Below, piece by piece: positions 54,421 to 62,876 of a stretch of DNA of 64,000 nucleotides. The stretch is from Natrinema sp. SYSU A 869. GTDB taxonomy: Archaea > Halobacteriota > Halobacteria > Halobacteriales > Natrialbaceae. A program made the translations under genes and the position numbers. Under the pieces are notes generated by a model that saw only the letters and a program-made list of their open reading frames with translations, was not told the DNA's origin and ran no database searches. Where the stretch lies: contig NZ_CP082249.1 of the NCBI RefSeq assembly GCF_019879105.1, forward strand, positions 3,410,001-3,474,000. Direction: 5' to 3'. Numbering within the stretch: position 1 is the first letter of the stretch; every line of letters starts with the position of its first letter.

Positions 54421-54552
54421 ACGTTTCAGTTATACCGATAGTACGTCAAACCGATCCGTCCGGAGTGAAAGTGAAAGTGCAGAACAGCGGTCCGTTCCGT
54501 TGTGAAGACGACGATCGGATGGCTCGGGGCTGGCCGCCGTGCTCGCGATCTT

Positions 54553-54996
54553 CTACCCGAGCGTCTTGAGGTCGACGCGGTGCGTTCCGTCGGCGGTCTC
54601 GAGCGCGACCGAATCGACGATCGCCTCGCGGGCGCGCGCTTGCCAGTCCTCGACGGCCTCGGCCTGGCGTTCGCGGATCTGATCGGCCTCAGCTGGGTCG
54701 TCATCCGCGTCCGCCAGCGCCGACTCGAGATCCGGGTACTCCGCGACGACGTCGTCTGCGATGACGGCTGCGGGGGAAAGGTGAACCGCACCGGTGAGCT
54801 CGGTGTCGTCGACGCGGTAGACGTGGATGCGAGCCCGCATTCGGCCGTGAAACGGCGGCGTCACACGGAGAACGGCGTCGCCTGGGTTCTCCCGACTATA
54901 GACGTAGGCGTCGACGGCGTCCTCCGGTGACAGTGCAACCGACCGAATCGCTGAGGGATCGTCGTCTTCGGCAGAGGGATTGTCGTCCTCGACCAT
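54553..54996 (-). CDS. Conserved haloarchaeal protein (147 aa), unknown
   Basis: Acidic N-terminus (NPSAEDDDPSA), central strands VALSPEDAVDAYVYSRENPGDAVLRVTPPF, and HGRMRARIHVYRVDDTELTG, then a long charged helix and a C-terminal strand pair. No motif recognised. Directly upstream-oriented neighbour of the cobalamin operon's end (26-base gap to cbiZ stop), possibly part of it. Confidence 0.72.
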   Translation of the reverse strand: MVEDDNPSAEDDDPSAIRSVALSPEDAVDAYVYSRENPGDAVLRVTPPFHGRMRARIHVYRVDDTELTGAVHLSPAAVIADDVVAEYPDLESALADADDDPAEADQIRERQAEAVEDWQARAREAIVDSVALETADGTHRVDLKTLG

Positions 54997-55022
54997 CGGC
55001 CGATGATTGAACTGGCGACGGG

Positions 55023-55817
55023 TTAACTGTCGGGTTCAGACCGATCGGTCGCGAGCGTCGGCTGAAAGACATCGGCCTGACCGTCCGTCGAAACACCGTC
55101 GGTCGCATCGTCGACTGATGCCGGCAGGTCCGCGTCGGCGGTTGCGTAGTGGGCACGGAGCGACGCCCGAACGGCATCTCGGACGCAGGCACGCGTCGCC
55201 GCGCCGACTTCGGTGCCGCTGCCCGAGAACGCCGCCGGGGAACCCGACGGATCGTGGCCGACGATGACCGCGTCCGTCGTCGTCCCCGGAAAGCCGGTCT
55301 CGGCGAGCAGCGTCGCTGCCTTCGCCTCCGCCGCGACCGCGATCAGGTTCTCGAGCGCGCCCGGCTCGAGCGCCTGCGTTGTTCCGACGATGACGTTGAC
55401 GGTCCCCCGTCCCTGATCGAGTCCCGAGTCGTCGGACTCGACCCCAGCCGAATCGGATTCGTCGGTGGGGGTCGGCTCCATCGGCAGCGCAGCGGGGTTC
55501 GAAATCCCGGCGGTCGCGTAGGCCGTCACGGATCCGCGGCGAGCGCCGCGAGCGTCCGCGATATCGACGCCGGTCAGTAGCGCCGGTCCGGCCGCGGTCT
55601 CGGCGGCCGTCTTGAACCCTGCCCGCTCGAGGCGGTCGTCGATGTAGACACCGAGATCCGTCCGATCCCAGCCCTCGGGAACCGAAATGTTGTACGCAGC
55701 GTCCGCCATCCGGCGGCCGCCGTTCCAGCCGGTCGAGAGCCACTCGGTGTCCGGTCGGCGAACTCGAAGCGCGCCGTCCCGTCGAATCGCCTCGTAGTTC
55801 GGGTCTGGTTCGGTCAT
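55023..55817 (-). CDS. cbiZ: Adenosylcobinamide amidohydrolase CbiZ
   Basis: 264 residues. WLSTGWNGGRRMADAAYNISVPEGWDRTD-type start, LLTGVDIADARGA, TAYATAGISNPAA, TVNVIVGTTQALEPGALENLI and AETGFPGTTTDAVIVGH are CbiZ hallmarks. Hydrolyses the aminopropanol arm of scavenged cobinamides to adenosylcobyric acid, which CbiB then re-amidates. Its ATG overlaps the cobD stop by 4 bases. Confidence 0.93.
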   Translation of the reverse strand: MTEPDPNYEAIRRDGALRVRRPDTEWLSTGWNGGRRMADAAYNISVPEGWDRTDLGVYIDDRLERAGFKTAAETAAGPALLTGVDIADARGARRGSVTAYATAGISNPAALPMEPTPTDESDSAGVESDDSGLDQGRGTVNVIVGTTQALEPGALENLIAVAAEAKAATLLAETGFPGTTTDAVIVGHDPSGSPAAFSGSGTEVGAATRACVRDAVRASLRAHYATADADLPASVDDATDGVSTDGQADVFQPTLATDRSEPDS

Positions 55818-56878
55818 TCCTCGGTTTCTGGGCCCGCATCCTCGAGATTGCGAACGCCAAGCGCAGCGAGCAATCGGTCGTTGGCCGTCCGATCCTTGAC
55901 TGCGACGCGGACGTGGGAATCGAGCGCGCGGAAGGTCGTCGCGTCGCGGACGGCGACGCCGGCCGCTCGCGCGTTGTCGATCATCGTCGACACGTCTCGG
56001 TCGCCGATGTCACAGAGGAGGAAGGGTGCGTCCGACTCGTGAACGTCGAACCTCCCATCGAGCGTCTCTCGCATCCGCTCGCGCTCGCTGGCGACGCGGG
56101 CGCGCGTCTCGCGAACGAACTCGTCCCGTCGCAAGCAGTGCGCGCCGACCCGAGCGGCCGGCGTTCCGAGCGACCACGCGCGGCGAGCCGTCTCGAGCGT
56201 GTCCCGGCGTTCGCCGGTCGCGACGGCGAACCCGGCCCGGAGCCCCGGTAGCCCGAACAGTTTGGTCAGCGAGCGCGCGACGACGACGTTCTCGCGGTCC
56301 AGTCCGGTCATCGACGAGAGATCGGTAAAGCCCAGAAACGCCTCGTCGACGAGCAGCGTCGTGTCGGCGTCCGCACAGCGGGCCGCGAACGCCTCGAGTG
56401 CGTCCGGATCGATCGCGTCACCGGTCGGGTTGTTCGGCGTACAACACACGGCGAGCGCACACGGCTCAAGCACGGTGGGGCCGAGTTCGAGCAGGTCGTC
56501 ATAGCGAACGAACCGCGTCGTTGCCCCCTGTAGCTCGACTTCGCGGGCGTACTCCCCGAAGCTAGGGTACGGAACGAGCGCTTCGTCGCCCGGCTCGAGG
56601 GCGGTTTCCATCGCGAGTCGGATCGCGGCGAGTCCGCCCGGCGTCGGAATCACTCGCTCGGGATCGCAGCCGACGAAGTCGGCGGCAGCGGCGCGAAACT
56701 CCGGATAGTCGTCGTCCGGGTAGCGCCGGGACTCCTCGAGTGCGGCCGCGTACGCGTCGCCGACGCCCTCGGGGGTTCTAGGGTTGGTGTTGGCCGAGAA
56801 GTCCAGCAGGTCGCGGTCGGTCTCGCCGCCATGGGGAACCCGCTCGCCACCTCGGATCGCGTCAGGATCCACGGCCAT
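55814..56878 (-). CDS. cobD: Threonine-phosphate decarboxylase-like CobD
   Basis: 354 residues, PLP class I/II fold. DFSANTNPRTPEGV, CTPNNPTGDAID, DEAFLGFTD and Schiff-base Lys in VARSLTKLFGLPGLRAG (about 222). Produces aminopropanol phosphate for the nucleotide arm; a histidinol-phosphate aminotransferase function is less likely in this operon. Start at 56878 (MAVDPDAIRGG), overlapping cobT by 17 bases. Confidence 0.9.
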   Translation of the reverse strand: MAVDPDAIRGGERVPHGGETDRDLLDFSANTNPRTPEGVGDAYAAALEESRRYPDDDYPEFRAAAADFVGCDPERVIPTPGGLAAIRLAMETALEPGDEALVPYPSFGEYAREVELQGATTRFVRYDDLLELGPTVLEPCALAVCCTPNNPTGDAIDPDALEAFAARCADADTTLLVDEAFLGFTDLSSMTGLDRENVVVARSLTKLFGLPGLRAGFAVATGERRDTLETARRAWSLGTPAARVGAHCLRRDEFVRETRARVASERERMRETLDGRFDVHESDAPFLLCDIGDRDVSTMIDNARAAGVAVRDATTFRALDSHVRVAVKDRTANDRLLAALGVRNLEDAGPETEE

Positions 56879-57926
56879 CCTCCGTTCGATCGTCAGTGTC
56901 CTCACCGCCCTCGGCGCTCGGTTCACCGTCGGCGTCGCCCTCGGTCTCGATTCCGAGCCGGCGACAGACCGTCTCGAGTCGATCCCTGACCACGCTCATC
57001 TCGCCGTCGGGGACGAGCGAGAGCGCGCCGCCCATCCCGACGCCCTCCTTGGCTTCACCAGCGCAGTAGCGTTCCATCGCGACGTGATCGCGCCCGTCGA
57101 AGCCGGGGTCGGTGACGGTCAGTTCGCAGTCGAACCGCTCGCAGGCCGCGGTGAGTCGGTCGCCCTGCTCGTCGGCGACGAACGAGGTCGTCGCGATCGA
57201 TAACGGCGCATCGATCCCCGAGTGGCGCAACGCAGCGGCGACGGCGACCATCTGGGTCCCGCCGGCGAGCGTCACCGCGGTGCCGGACTCGAGCGCGCCG
57301 GCCGCGATCCCGGCCACCGTCGGCTGGACGGGATCGCCGACTGCCTCGATCGCCTCGAGCGGCTCGCCTTCGCAGTCGCCCGGCTCGAGGTCGCTCGCGG
57401 CCAGTGCCTTGTCGACGACCCGCCGTTTGCGCTCGATCGGGTTCTTCGGCAGTGACGAGGAGACGCCCGTCGGCTCGCCGAGCGCGGTGAGGACGCCCAG
57501 TGCGGTTGTCGTCCCACCGGGGACCGTCTCGCCGACCATGAGCCGTTCGTCCGGCAGGCTCGCGCCGTAATCGTAGGCGCGATCGAAGGCCGCGTTCGCG
57601 TCCGGAACGGCCGACTCCTCGCGAACGTCGTTGCCGGGTTCGCCGCCGAGGTCGACCGTCGGCGCGGCCGTCGCTTGGGTGAGCCCTGCGTCGATCACCG
57701 ACACGTCGAAGCCGACGACCTCTCTGACCGCTCGGGTCACGGCCGCGGGCGTCGGACAGCCGTTCGGGCTCACCGGCGTCACCGGCGACATGATCGGCTC
57801 CCCGTGCTCGAGGATCTCGACGTCCGCCGAGGGCGTGTGTTCCATCAGCTCCGGGGCGGCCCCGGCGGCGCTGATGCCGTCGATGAGAGCCGTTTCCGTC
57901 GTTCCGGCGGGAAGGAGAACGCGCAT
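56862..57926 (-). CDS. cobT: Nicotinate-nucleotide:base phosphoribosyltransferase, archaeal CobT
   Basis: 354 residues, UPF0284/archaeal CobT. Activates the lower ligand base to its alpha-ribotide. PVTPVSPNGCPTPAAVTRA, SVIDAGLTQA, GETVPGGTTTALGVLTALG, VTLAGGTQMVAVAAALRH and the MERYCAGEAKEGVGMGGAL region are typical. The C-terminal 25 residues are an acidic tail. One base separates it from cobY. Confidence 0.92.
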   Translation of the reverse strand: MRVLLPAGTTETALIDGISAAGAAPELMEHTPSADVEILEHGEPIMSPVTPVSPNGCPTPAAVTRAVREVVGFDVSVIDAGLTQATAAPTVDLGGEPGNDVREESAVPDANAAFDRAYDYGASLPDERLMVGETVPGGTTTALGVLTALGEPTGVSSSLPKNPIERKRRVVDKALAASDLEPGDCEGEPLEAIEAVGDPVQPTVAGIAAGALESGTAVTLAGGTQMVAVAAALRHSGIDAPLSIATTSFVADEQGDRLTAACERFDCELTVTDPGFDGRDHVAMERYCAGEAKEGVGMGGALSLVPDGEMSVVRDRLETVCRRLGIETEGDADGEPSAEGGEDTDDRTEDGRGS

Positions 57927-57927
57927 C

Positions 57928-58530
57928 TCAGCGACCCTCCGCGGAACGGCGCTGCAGCAAGCCGGCTGCGATACGGGCGTCTTCGCGTCGGTTCACGTTC
58001 ACCGCCAGTCGTGGATCGTAGTGTATGTCGGTCATCGTCGTGGATTCGTCGGTTGTGCCGACCACGTTGACCCCGGTCGGCGCGAGGTGGTCGTCGGGCT
58101 CGAGTCGCGTCTCGATGCTGACGCCGAGTCGCCGTTTGAGTGCCGCGGGAACGCAGACGGTCCGCGAGGCATCGCCGTCGCCGTGAACCGCGAGTATTCG
58201 GTCGACGACCGGTCCCTCAAGCAGCGGTAGATCCGCGGCGACGGTCAGGAGCGGGGGAGAGAGATCGGGCCGCTCGAGGACGGCCATCAAATCGGCCACG
58301 TAGCCGTCGCCGGCCGTCTCGATCGTCGTGACGCCGTCGCGCTCCTTGAGGTGGGCTCGCGTCTCCGGTGCGTTCGGCGAGACGGCGGCGGAGATCGTCT
58401 CGATCCGGCTCATCTCGAGTGCCGCGAGGACGCGGTCGACCATTGCGGTCCCGTCGATCAGGTGCAGGGGCTTCTCGTGGGGGCTCTCGAGGCGAGTGCC
58501 CTTCCCGCCGCACATCACGAGAGTGTCCAC
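57928..58530 (-). CDS. cobY: Adenosylcobinamide-phosphate guanylyltransferase CobY
   Basis: 200 residues with the archaeal nucleotidyltransferase start VDTLVMCGGKGTRLESPHEKPLHLIDG (GTG start at 58530), GDGYVADLM and VAADLPLLEG. Non-orthologous replacement of CobU: transfers GMP to cobinamide phosphate. The start overlaps the cobS stop by 16 bases, implying translational coupling. The frame remains open far upstream, as antisense-free shadow of cobS. Confidence 0.9.
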   Translation of the reverse strand: MDTLVMCGGKGTRLESPHEKPLHLIDGTAMVDRVLAALEMSRIETISAAVSPNAPETRAHLKERDGVTTIETAGDGYVADLMAVLERPDLSPPLLTVAADLPLLEGPVVDRILAVHGDGDASRTVCVPAALKRRLGVSIETRLEPDDHLAPTGVNVVGTTDESTTMTDIHYDPRLAVNVNRREDARIAAGLLQRRSAEGR

Positions 58531-59279
58531 GCGATCACCCCCAAGTGAACGCCGGCGATACGGCCGATCTCGTTGGCCGCGCCGAAGATGTCGCCGTTGA
58601 TCCCGCCGAGAGAGCGATTCGCCCAGTACCAGGGGAGGCCGATTCCGGCGACTGCACCGGGGAGGGCGACCGCACCCGGGTTGGGCCAGACGAACGCGGC
58701 TGCCAAGAGGGGGATCGCTACGGGGACGAGAAACGAGGCGGCGGTGCTCGCGTCGGTGAACTGTTTTCCCATTCCCTCGGAGGCAGCGTGCCCGAAGCAG
58801 ACCATCGCGGCCATCCCCAGTTTCGTCCCGACTTCGGCACCTACCGCGACACCGACCGCCGCGAGGACGGGGAGGTCCGCCAGTCCGAGCCCGCCGAGCG
58901 CTAGCGCGGTGACGGTGATCGCCACCGCGAGCAGCGCGCCGACGCCGGTTGTCGTGTCCTTTAGCACCTCGCGGCGGCGTTCGACATCGCCGTGAACGAC
59001 CAACGCGTCGCCCAGATCCGCGATGCCGTCGAGGTGGTGAATCCCCATCACGGCGTAGACCGAAAGCAGGTAGCCCAGCGCGACGGTCGACGCTGCAAGC
59101 GTCTCGGTGGTGAGCAACGGGGTCGCCGCCAGCGCACCCGCAATGAGACCGACGACGGGGAACGCGGCCGGCGTCGCTCGAAACGCGTCCCAATCGCCGT
59201 CGCGGTGTCCGACCGGGAGACGCGTCAGAAAGCCGAGCGCGCCGCGAACGGCACCGATCCAGCGGCCGATTACGGCCAT
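58515..59279 (-). CDS. cobS: Adenosylcobinamide-GDP ribazoletransferase CobS
   Basis: 254 residues, integral membrane. GALGFLTRLPVG, AAFPVVGLIAGAL, the Asp-rich HHLDGIADLGDAL (about 98-110), RREVLKDTTTGVGAL and C-terminal NGDIFGAANEIGR. Joins GDP-cobinamide with the alpha-ribotide to give cobalamin(-phosphate). Start at 59279 overlaps cbiB by 10 bases. Confidence 0.94.
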   Translation of the reverse strand: MAVIGRWIGAVRGALGFLTRLPVGHRDGDWDAFRATPAAFPVVGLIAGALAATPLLTTETLAASTVALGYLLSVYAVMGIHHLDGIADLGDALVVHGDVERRREVLKDTTTGVGALLAVAITVTALALGGLGLADLPVLAAVGVAVGAEVGTKLGMAAMVCFGHAASEGMGKQFTDASTAASFLVPVAIPLLAAAFVWPNPGAVALPGAVAGIGLPWYWANRSLGGINGDIFGAANEIGRIAGVHLGVIAWTLS

Positions 59280-60274
59280 CGCGGTCTCACCCCCGTTATC
59301 GAACCCGCACTCGTGGCCGTCATCGACTGCCAGTTCGTCTCGAGGCCCCCTGCCAACTCCGGGATGATAATCGCGAGTACGATGGCGACGACGATCGAGA
59401 CGACGGCCGCTCGGCCGACGATGGTGACGGCCCGTTCGCCCTCGGTCAGCGTCGGGAGCGCGGCGTTGGGGTTGAGGACGTAGACGTCCACCTTCTCGAG
59501 ACGAACGCCGAGCGCGCAGGCGAGCGTCGCCATCGGCCAGCCGGAGTTGGGCGACGGCGGCGCGCGCGCCCACTGCCGAGCGCGCACGATCGCGAACGGA
59601 TCGATCGCGGCGACGGCAATCGACGCGGCCGCGAGTCGGGCTGGCAGATACATGACGAGGTCGTCGAGTCGCGCACTCGCGGTGCCGATCGGTTTCGAGT
59701 GGTAGCCCAGCATCGAGTCCAGCGTGTTGACGCCCTTGACCCACGCAGCGGCGGCCGCCGCGGCCGGGAGCGAGATCGGTGCGAGCACCGCGAACGGCAC
59801 CAGGGTCGCGACCAGCCCGTCCGCGAGGTTCTCGGCCGCGCTCTCGACGGCCGCGCTGCGAAGTTCGCCGGACGAGAGCGTCGACGTGTCCCGGCCGACC
59901 AGTCCACGGACCTGCTCGCGGGCCCGCTCGAGATTTCCGGCTGTCGTCGCGATCACGTCTCCGGTAAGCTCGAGCAGCGAGCGCAAACTGGTCGTCAGAA
60001 AGAGAGCGAGCGCGGCGGCGATACCGCCGGACAGCGGCCCGAGAGCGGTCGCCGCGAGGACGATCCCGCCGACGACCACGGCGGGGACGAGCGGGGCGAG
60101 CATGGCAATCGCGACCCCGGCGAGACGCTGGCGGCGATCGCTGTCGCTCCACGGCCGATCGGCCGCGTCGACGAGTCGGCCGAACCACGCGACCGGGTGG
60201 ACCGCAGTCGGCGGTTCGCCGATCAGCAGATCGAGGCTGAACGCCAGCCCGATGACCGCGAGCGTCGTCAACAC
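59270..60274 (-). CDS. cbiB: Adenosylcobinamide-phosphate synthase CbiB
   Basis: 334 residues, polytopic. DLLIGEPPTAVHPVAWFGRLV (15-35), ESAAENLADGLVATLVPFAVLAP (about 143), AWVKGVNTLDSMLGYHSKP and PNSGWPMATLACALGVRLEK are characteristic. Attaches aminopropanol (phosphate) to adenosylcobyric acid. 39 bases downstream of the HAD gene, which may head the operon. Confidence 0.93.
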   Translation of the reverse strand: MLTTLAVIGLAFSLDLLIGEPPTAVHPVAWFGRLVDAADRPWSDSDRRQRLAGVAIAMLAPLVPAVVVGGIVLAATALGPLSGGIAAALALFLTTSLRSLLELTGDVIATTAGNLERAREQVRGLVGRDTSTLSSGELRSAAVESAAENLADGLVATLVPFAVLAPISLPAAAAAAAWVKGVNTLDSMLGYHSKPIGTASARLDDLVMYLPARLAAASIAVAAIDPFAIVRARQWARAPPSPNSGWPMATLACALGVRLEKVDVYVLNPNAALPTLTEGERAVTIVGRAAVVSIVVAIVLAIIIPELAGGLETNWQSMTATSAGSITGVRPRWP

Positions 60275-60313
60275 GCCGCTTTCGCCTCCATACTGTCGTC
60301 CGAATAGGGACGC

Positions 60314-60961
60314 TCAGTCATTACTGCTGTGTTCGTCGGCAGTCAGCGACGCCAGTCGAGACGGCACGTCCGCGAGCGACAGGTTCTCGAGTAGCAGTCC
60401 CGTGCCGCCGACGGCCTCGATCCCGCCGTCGGTTCGCGGATCGTCGCCAACGTGGACGAGGTCGTCGGTGGCGACGCCGAGTTCGTCGGCAGTCTGGTCG
60501 AAGATTTCGGGGGCGGGTTTGCGCCAGCCACAGCCGACGCTCGTGACGATTGCGTCGAAATCATCGCGCTCGAAGTCCGATCTGACGAGCGTGCGGCCGA
60601 CTAACTCCGGGACGCTGCAGTTCGAACAGATCGCAATTGAGCCTCGCTCTCGAGCGGCATCGACCGCCTCGAGCGCACCCGGTCTGGTCTCGACGGTCGG
60701 ATCGAACGCCGCGACGACGGCCCGCCTGGCGGCGTTGTGCTCGTAGTCCACGCCGCGACTCGCGAGCGCGCGCGAAACGTGGGCCGGAAGCGGTACCTCC
60801 GCACCCTCGGGCGCGTCAACGTGTGGCTCCGCGTAGGCCACGGCCCAGTCGTCGGGAACCGTGACGTCTCGCTTCGCGAGTTCCGTCGCGACGGCGTCGG
60901 CCGGGTCGTCCGGACGGTCGGCGGTCACCAGCGTCCCGAAGAGGTCGAACGATACTCCCAT
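60314..60961 (-). CDS. HAD-superfamily hydrolase heading the cobalamin operon
   Basis: 215 residues. SFDLFGTL nucleophile motif (5-12, first Asp), motif II ICSNCS, motif III Lys in GWRKPAPEIF and acidic VHVGDDPRTD. Phosphatase; because of its place as first gene in the cobalamin unit it is a candidate for the missing alpha-ribazole/adenosylcobalamin phosphate phosphatase (CobC/CobZ role). That assignment is inference from context. Confidence 0.85.
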   Translation of the reverse strand: MGVSFDLFGTLVTADRPDDPADAVATELAKRDVTVPDDWAVAYAEPHVDAPEGAEVPLPAHVSRALASRGVDYEHNAARRAVVAAFDPTVETRPGALEAVDAARERGSIAICSNCSVPELVGRTLVRSDFERDDFDAIVTSVGCGWRKPAPEIFDQTADELGVATDDLVHVGDDPRTDGGIEAVGGTGLLLENLSLADVPSRLASLTADEHSSND

Positions 60962-60981
60962 ACCAGTGTGACTAGCACAAC

Positions 60982-60998
60982 CTAACTTTAATTTCGCG
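60982..60998 (-). promoter_or_regulatory. TATA-like promoter of the cobalamin operon
   Basis: On the minus strand cgaaattaaagttagg is centred about 27-30 bases before the HAD gene's ATG (60961), consistent with a leaderless operon transcript. No cobalamin riboswitch was seen. Confidence 0.45.
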
Positions 60999-61154
60999 GT
61001 ATCCCAGCGGGGGTTGTTTGGACGGGTTTGTGCATACCCCTTTGATTCCGTGGTCGCCAGCGGGAAATACGATGCACGGACAACGGAATCCGGTCGGCTC
61101 TCGGCTCGTAACTGCTGTCAGAGGAACGGTTCGGGCCTGTACCGACGCGGTTGA

Positions 61155-61393
61155 TTCGACAGGAGCGAAATCCTCGAGTGCGGCGTCACACCCGAGGCGT
61201 ACGTTCACGCCGATCTCGTCGAACACGGCGGCTGGATCAGACAACGGCGGGTCGCCGACCGCTACGGCTGGGCACACGCCACGCTCAGTCGCTTCCTCTC
61301 GGCCCTCGAGATCGCAACGTCATCGACCGCTACCGGCTCGGTCGCGAAAAGGTCGTCTGTCTCCCGGATACGGTTCCCGAATCGGTGCGGTGA
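61155..61393 (+). pseudogene. DUF7343-like HTH regulator fragment, frameshifted
   Basis: Reads SEILECGVTPEAYVHADLVEHGGWIRQRRVADRYGWAHATLSRFLSALE and, after a needed extra base at 61310, DRNVIDRYRLGREKVVCLPDTVPESVR then stop. This is the winged helix that ends many haloarchaeal membrane-linked regulators. 239 bases, one short of a multiple of three; no start codon remains in frame (a TGA at 61152 precedes), so the N-terminus is lost or out of frame. Confidence 0.75.
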
Positions 61394-61456
61394 CGGTCGC
61401 TGCGCTATTGTCCTGTCGCCGGCTATCGAGAAAACCGAACGAATCGAATCGCGGCG

Positions 61457-62068
61457 TCAGTCGAGTCGGGCGAACGCTAGGTTGCCCGAAATATTCTTGA
61501 TGTAGATGTCCACGACGTCGCCCTCCTCGGCACCGGGGACGAAGATCGTGTAGCTGCCCTTCTCGGCGACGCCGTCGCCCTTGCGGCCGGTACCGGTGAT
61601 CTCGACCGTGTAGGTGTTGCCCTCTTCGACGGCATCCTGCTGTTGTTGCTGGCTGCTGCTGGTCGAGCGCTTGGTGACGGGGCGGAACGCACCGCAGGCG
61701 TCACAGCGCAGCATCGGCGTTCGATCCTCGCGGGCGAGGCGGGTGTCCGGCAGGCCACACTCCGAACAGAGCACGTACTCGTCGACGTAGGCGTCGATCG
61801 CCGCGTCGAGGTCCGTCTGGGAGAAGGTCCCGTTGTACCGGCCGCGGCCCTTCTCGAATTTGCCGCTAGTCCCCAGTTCGCGCTGGATGAACCGGTGGAG
61901 ATGTTCGGTGTCTCGCGAGAGGACGTCAGCGATCTCGTCGAGGTTCGTCACTCGCGTGAACGCACCGTCTTTCTGTGGCTGTGGATCGGGGATCTGCAGT
62001 CGCTGTTCGTCGCCCCCGATATCGGGGACGTCCTCCATCGCTCGGTCGAGACTCGATTCGTAATCCAT
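61457..62068 (-). CDS. Translation initiation factor aIF2-beta with TRAM domain
   Basis: 203 residues. aIF2-beta core (TRVTNLDEIADVLSRDTEHLHRFIQRELGTSG, YVLCSECGLPDTRL and LRCDACGAFRPV zinc ribbon, 100-130), a Ser/Gln-rich linker, then a TRAM domain (about 145-203; GNTYTVEITGTGRKGDGVAEKGSYTIFVPGA). The core belongs to the ternary complex delivering initiator tRNA; the TRAM extension should add RNA binding. Confidence 0.94.
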   Translation of the reverse strand: MDYESSLDRAMEDVPDIGGDEQRLQIPDPQPQKDGAFTRVTNLDEIADVLSRDTEHLHRFIQRELGTSGKFEKGRGRYNGTFSQTDLDAAIDAYVDEYVLCSECGLPDTRLAREDRTPMLRCDACGAFRPVTKRSTSSSQQQQQDAVEEGNTYTVEITGTGRKGDGVAEKGSYTIFVPGAEEGDVVDIYIKNISGNLAFARLD

Positions 62069-62175
62069 ACGCGAAAACAGGTGACGCGAACGTAAATCCG
62101 TTCTGCTATCACAATCTGCCCGACAGCATGGCAGGCGGGCGGGAAGCGGCGATCGATGAACTGCCGACCTGGCGG

Positions 62176-62562
62176 TCAGTACGTGCCGCCGCCGCTCTCA
62201 CCGAGCGATCCCTGTTTCTCGTCGTCCAGTTCGTCGAGATCGCGTTCAGCGTTGGCCTCGTTGGGGCTCCCGGCCTCGCCGGTGATCTCGCCGTAGACAG
62301 CCTCGCGGACCTCCTCGGGCGAGTCGTACTGCTCACCCGCCAGCCGGTCGAAGACGCTCCCCAGCGACTCCGTCTCGTTGGGCATGTCGATCGGCTCGTT
62401 GCCGTACTCCGAGGCGATCTCCTCGCTCGTGATCGGATACTCCATCTCGCCGAGATGGCGTTCGACGTCGTCGAGGATCGATTCGGTGTGGGCGGCCCGC
62501 TCGGACTTGCGCTGTTCGGAACGATCCTGTACTCGGTCGCGGCTCGGTCCGTCGTCGCTCAT
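62176..62562 (-). CDS. DUF5789-family protein
   Basis: 128 residues, acidic: an Arg/Asp-rich helix (VQDRSEQRKSERAAHTESIL), then LGEMEYPITSEEIASEYGNEPIDMPNETESLGSVFDRL, the DUF5789 core, and YDSPEEVREAVYGEITGEAG. Function unknown. Start at 62562. Confidence 0.82.
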   Translation of the reverse strand: MSDDGPSRDRVQDRSEQRKSERAAHTESILDDVERHLGEMEYPITSEEIASEYGNEPIDMPNETESLGSVFDRLAGEQYDSPEEVREAVYGEITGEAGSPNEANAERDLDELDDEKQGSLGESGGGTY

Positions 62563-62876
62563 GGCCGGAACTATCACCAGCCGTCAGAAAAGCGACCGGC
62601 CGGCGTTCGCGTGGCTGGTTCGTGCGGAAACGCGTTCCGCATATCGCGGCACTCTCGCTCTCTTCTCATCGATTGCCCCGTGGGATTCGTCTCAACCTCA
62701 ACGATTCGTCTCGACCTCGACGCCACCGTCCACGGGCGCGCCCGGTCATCACTCGCTTCTGCCGGCCACTCTCGGATCGACTATCGGTGTTGTTTCGCTC
62801 GTAGTAACGACCGCGGTGTTACTCACATCCTCACAGCAGATATTTGTAACATCTTTGCCGATGTGAGACCGCGACG
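62563..62876. other. Intergenic region with TATA flanked by inverted repeat
   Basis: 314 bases between divergent genes. The first 250 hold nothing recognised; the last 60 carry the promoter element described separately. Confidence 0.45.
62822..62867 (+). promoter_or_regulatory. TATA box flanked by 8-bp inverted repeat
   Basis: Arms ctcacatc (62822-62829) and gatgtgag (62860-62867) are perfect inverted repeats 30 bases apart. The TATA-like gatatttgtaac (about 62837-62849) lies between them, roughly 30-35 bases before ATG 62877. A bound dimer would mask the promoter. Confidence 0.4.

Noticed and set aside
60962-61154. Possible cobalamin riboswitch before the cob operon
   Set aside because: The predicted transcript is leaderless and no B12-box-like sequence was seen; haloarchaea are not known to use this riboswitch.
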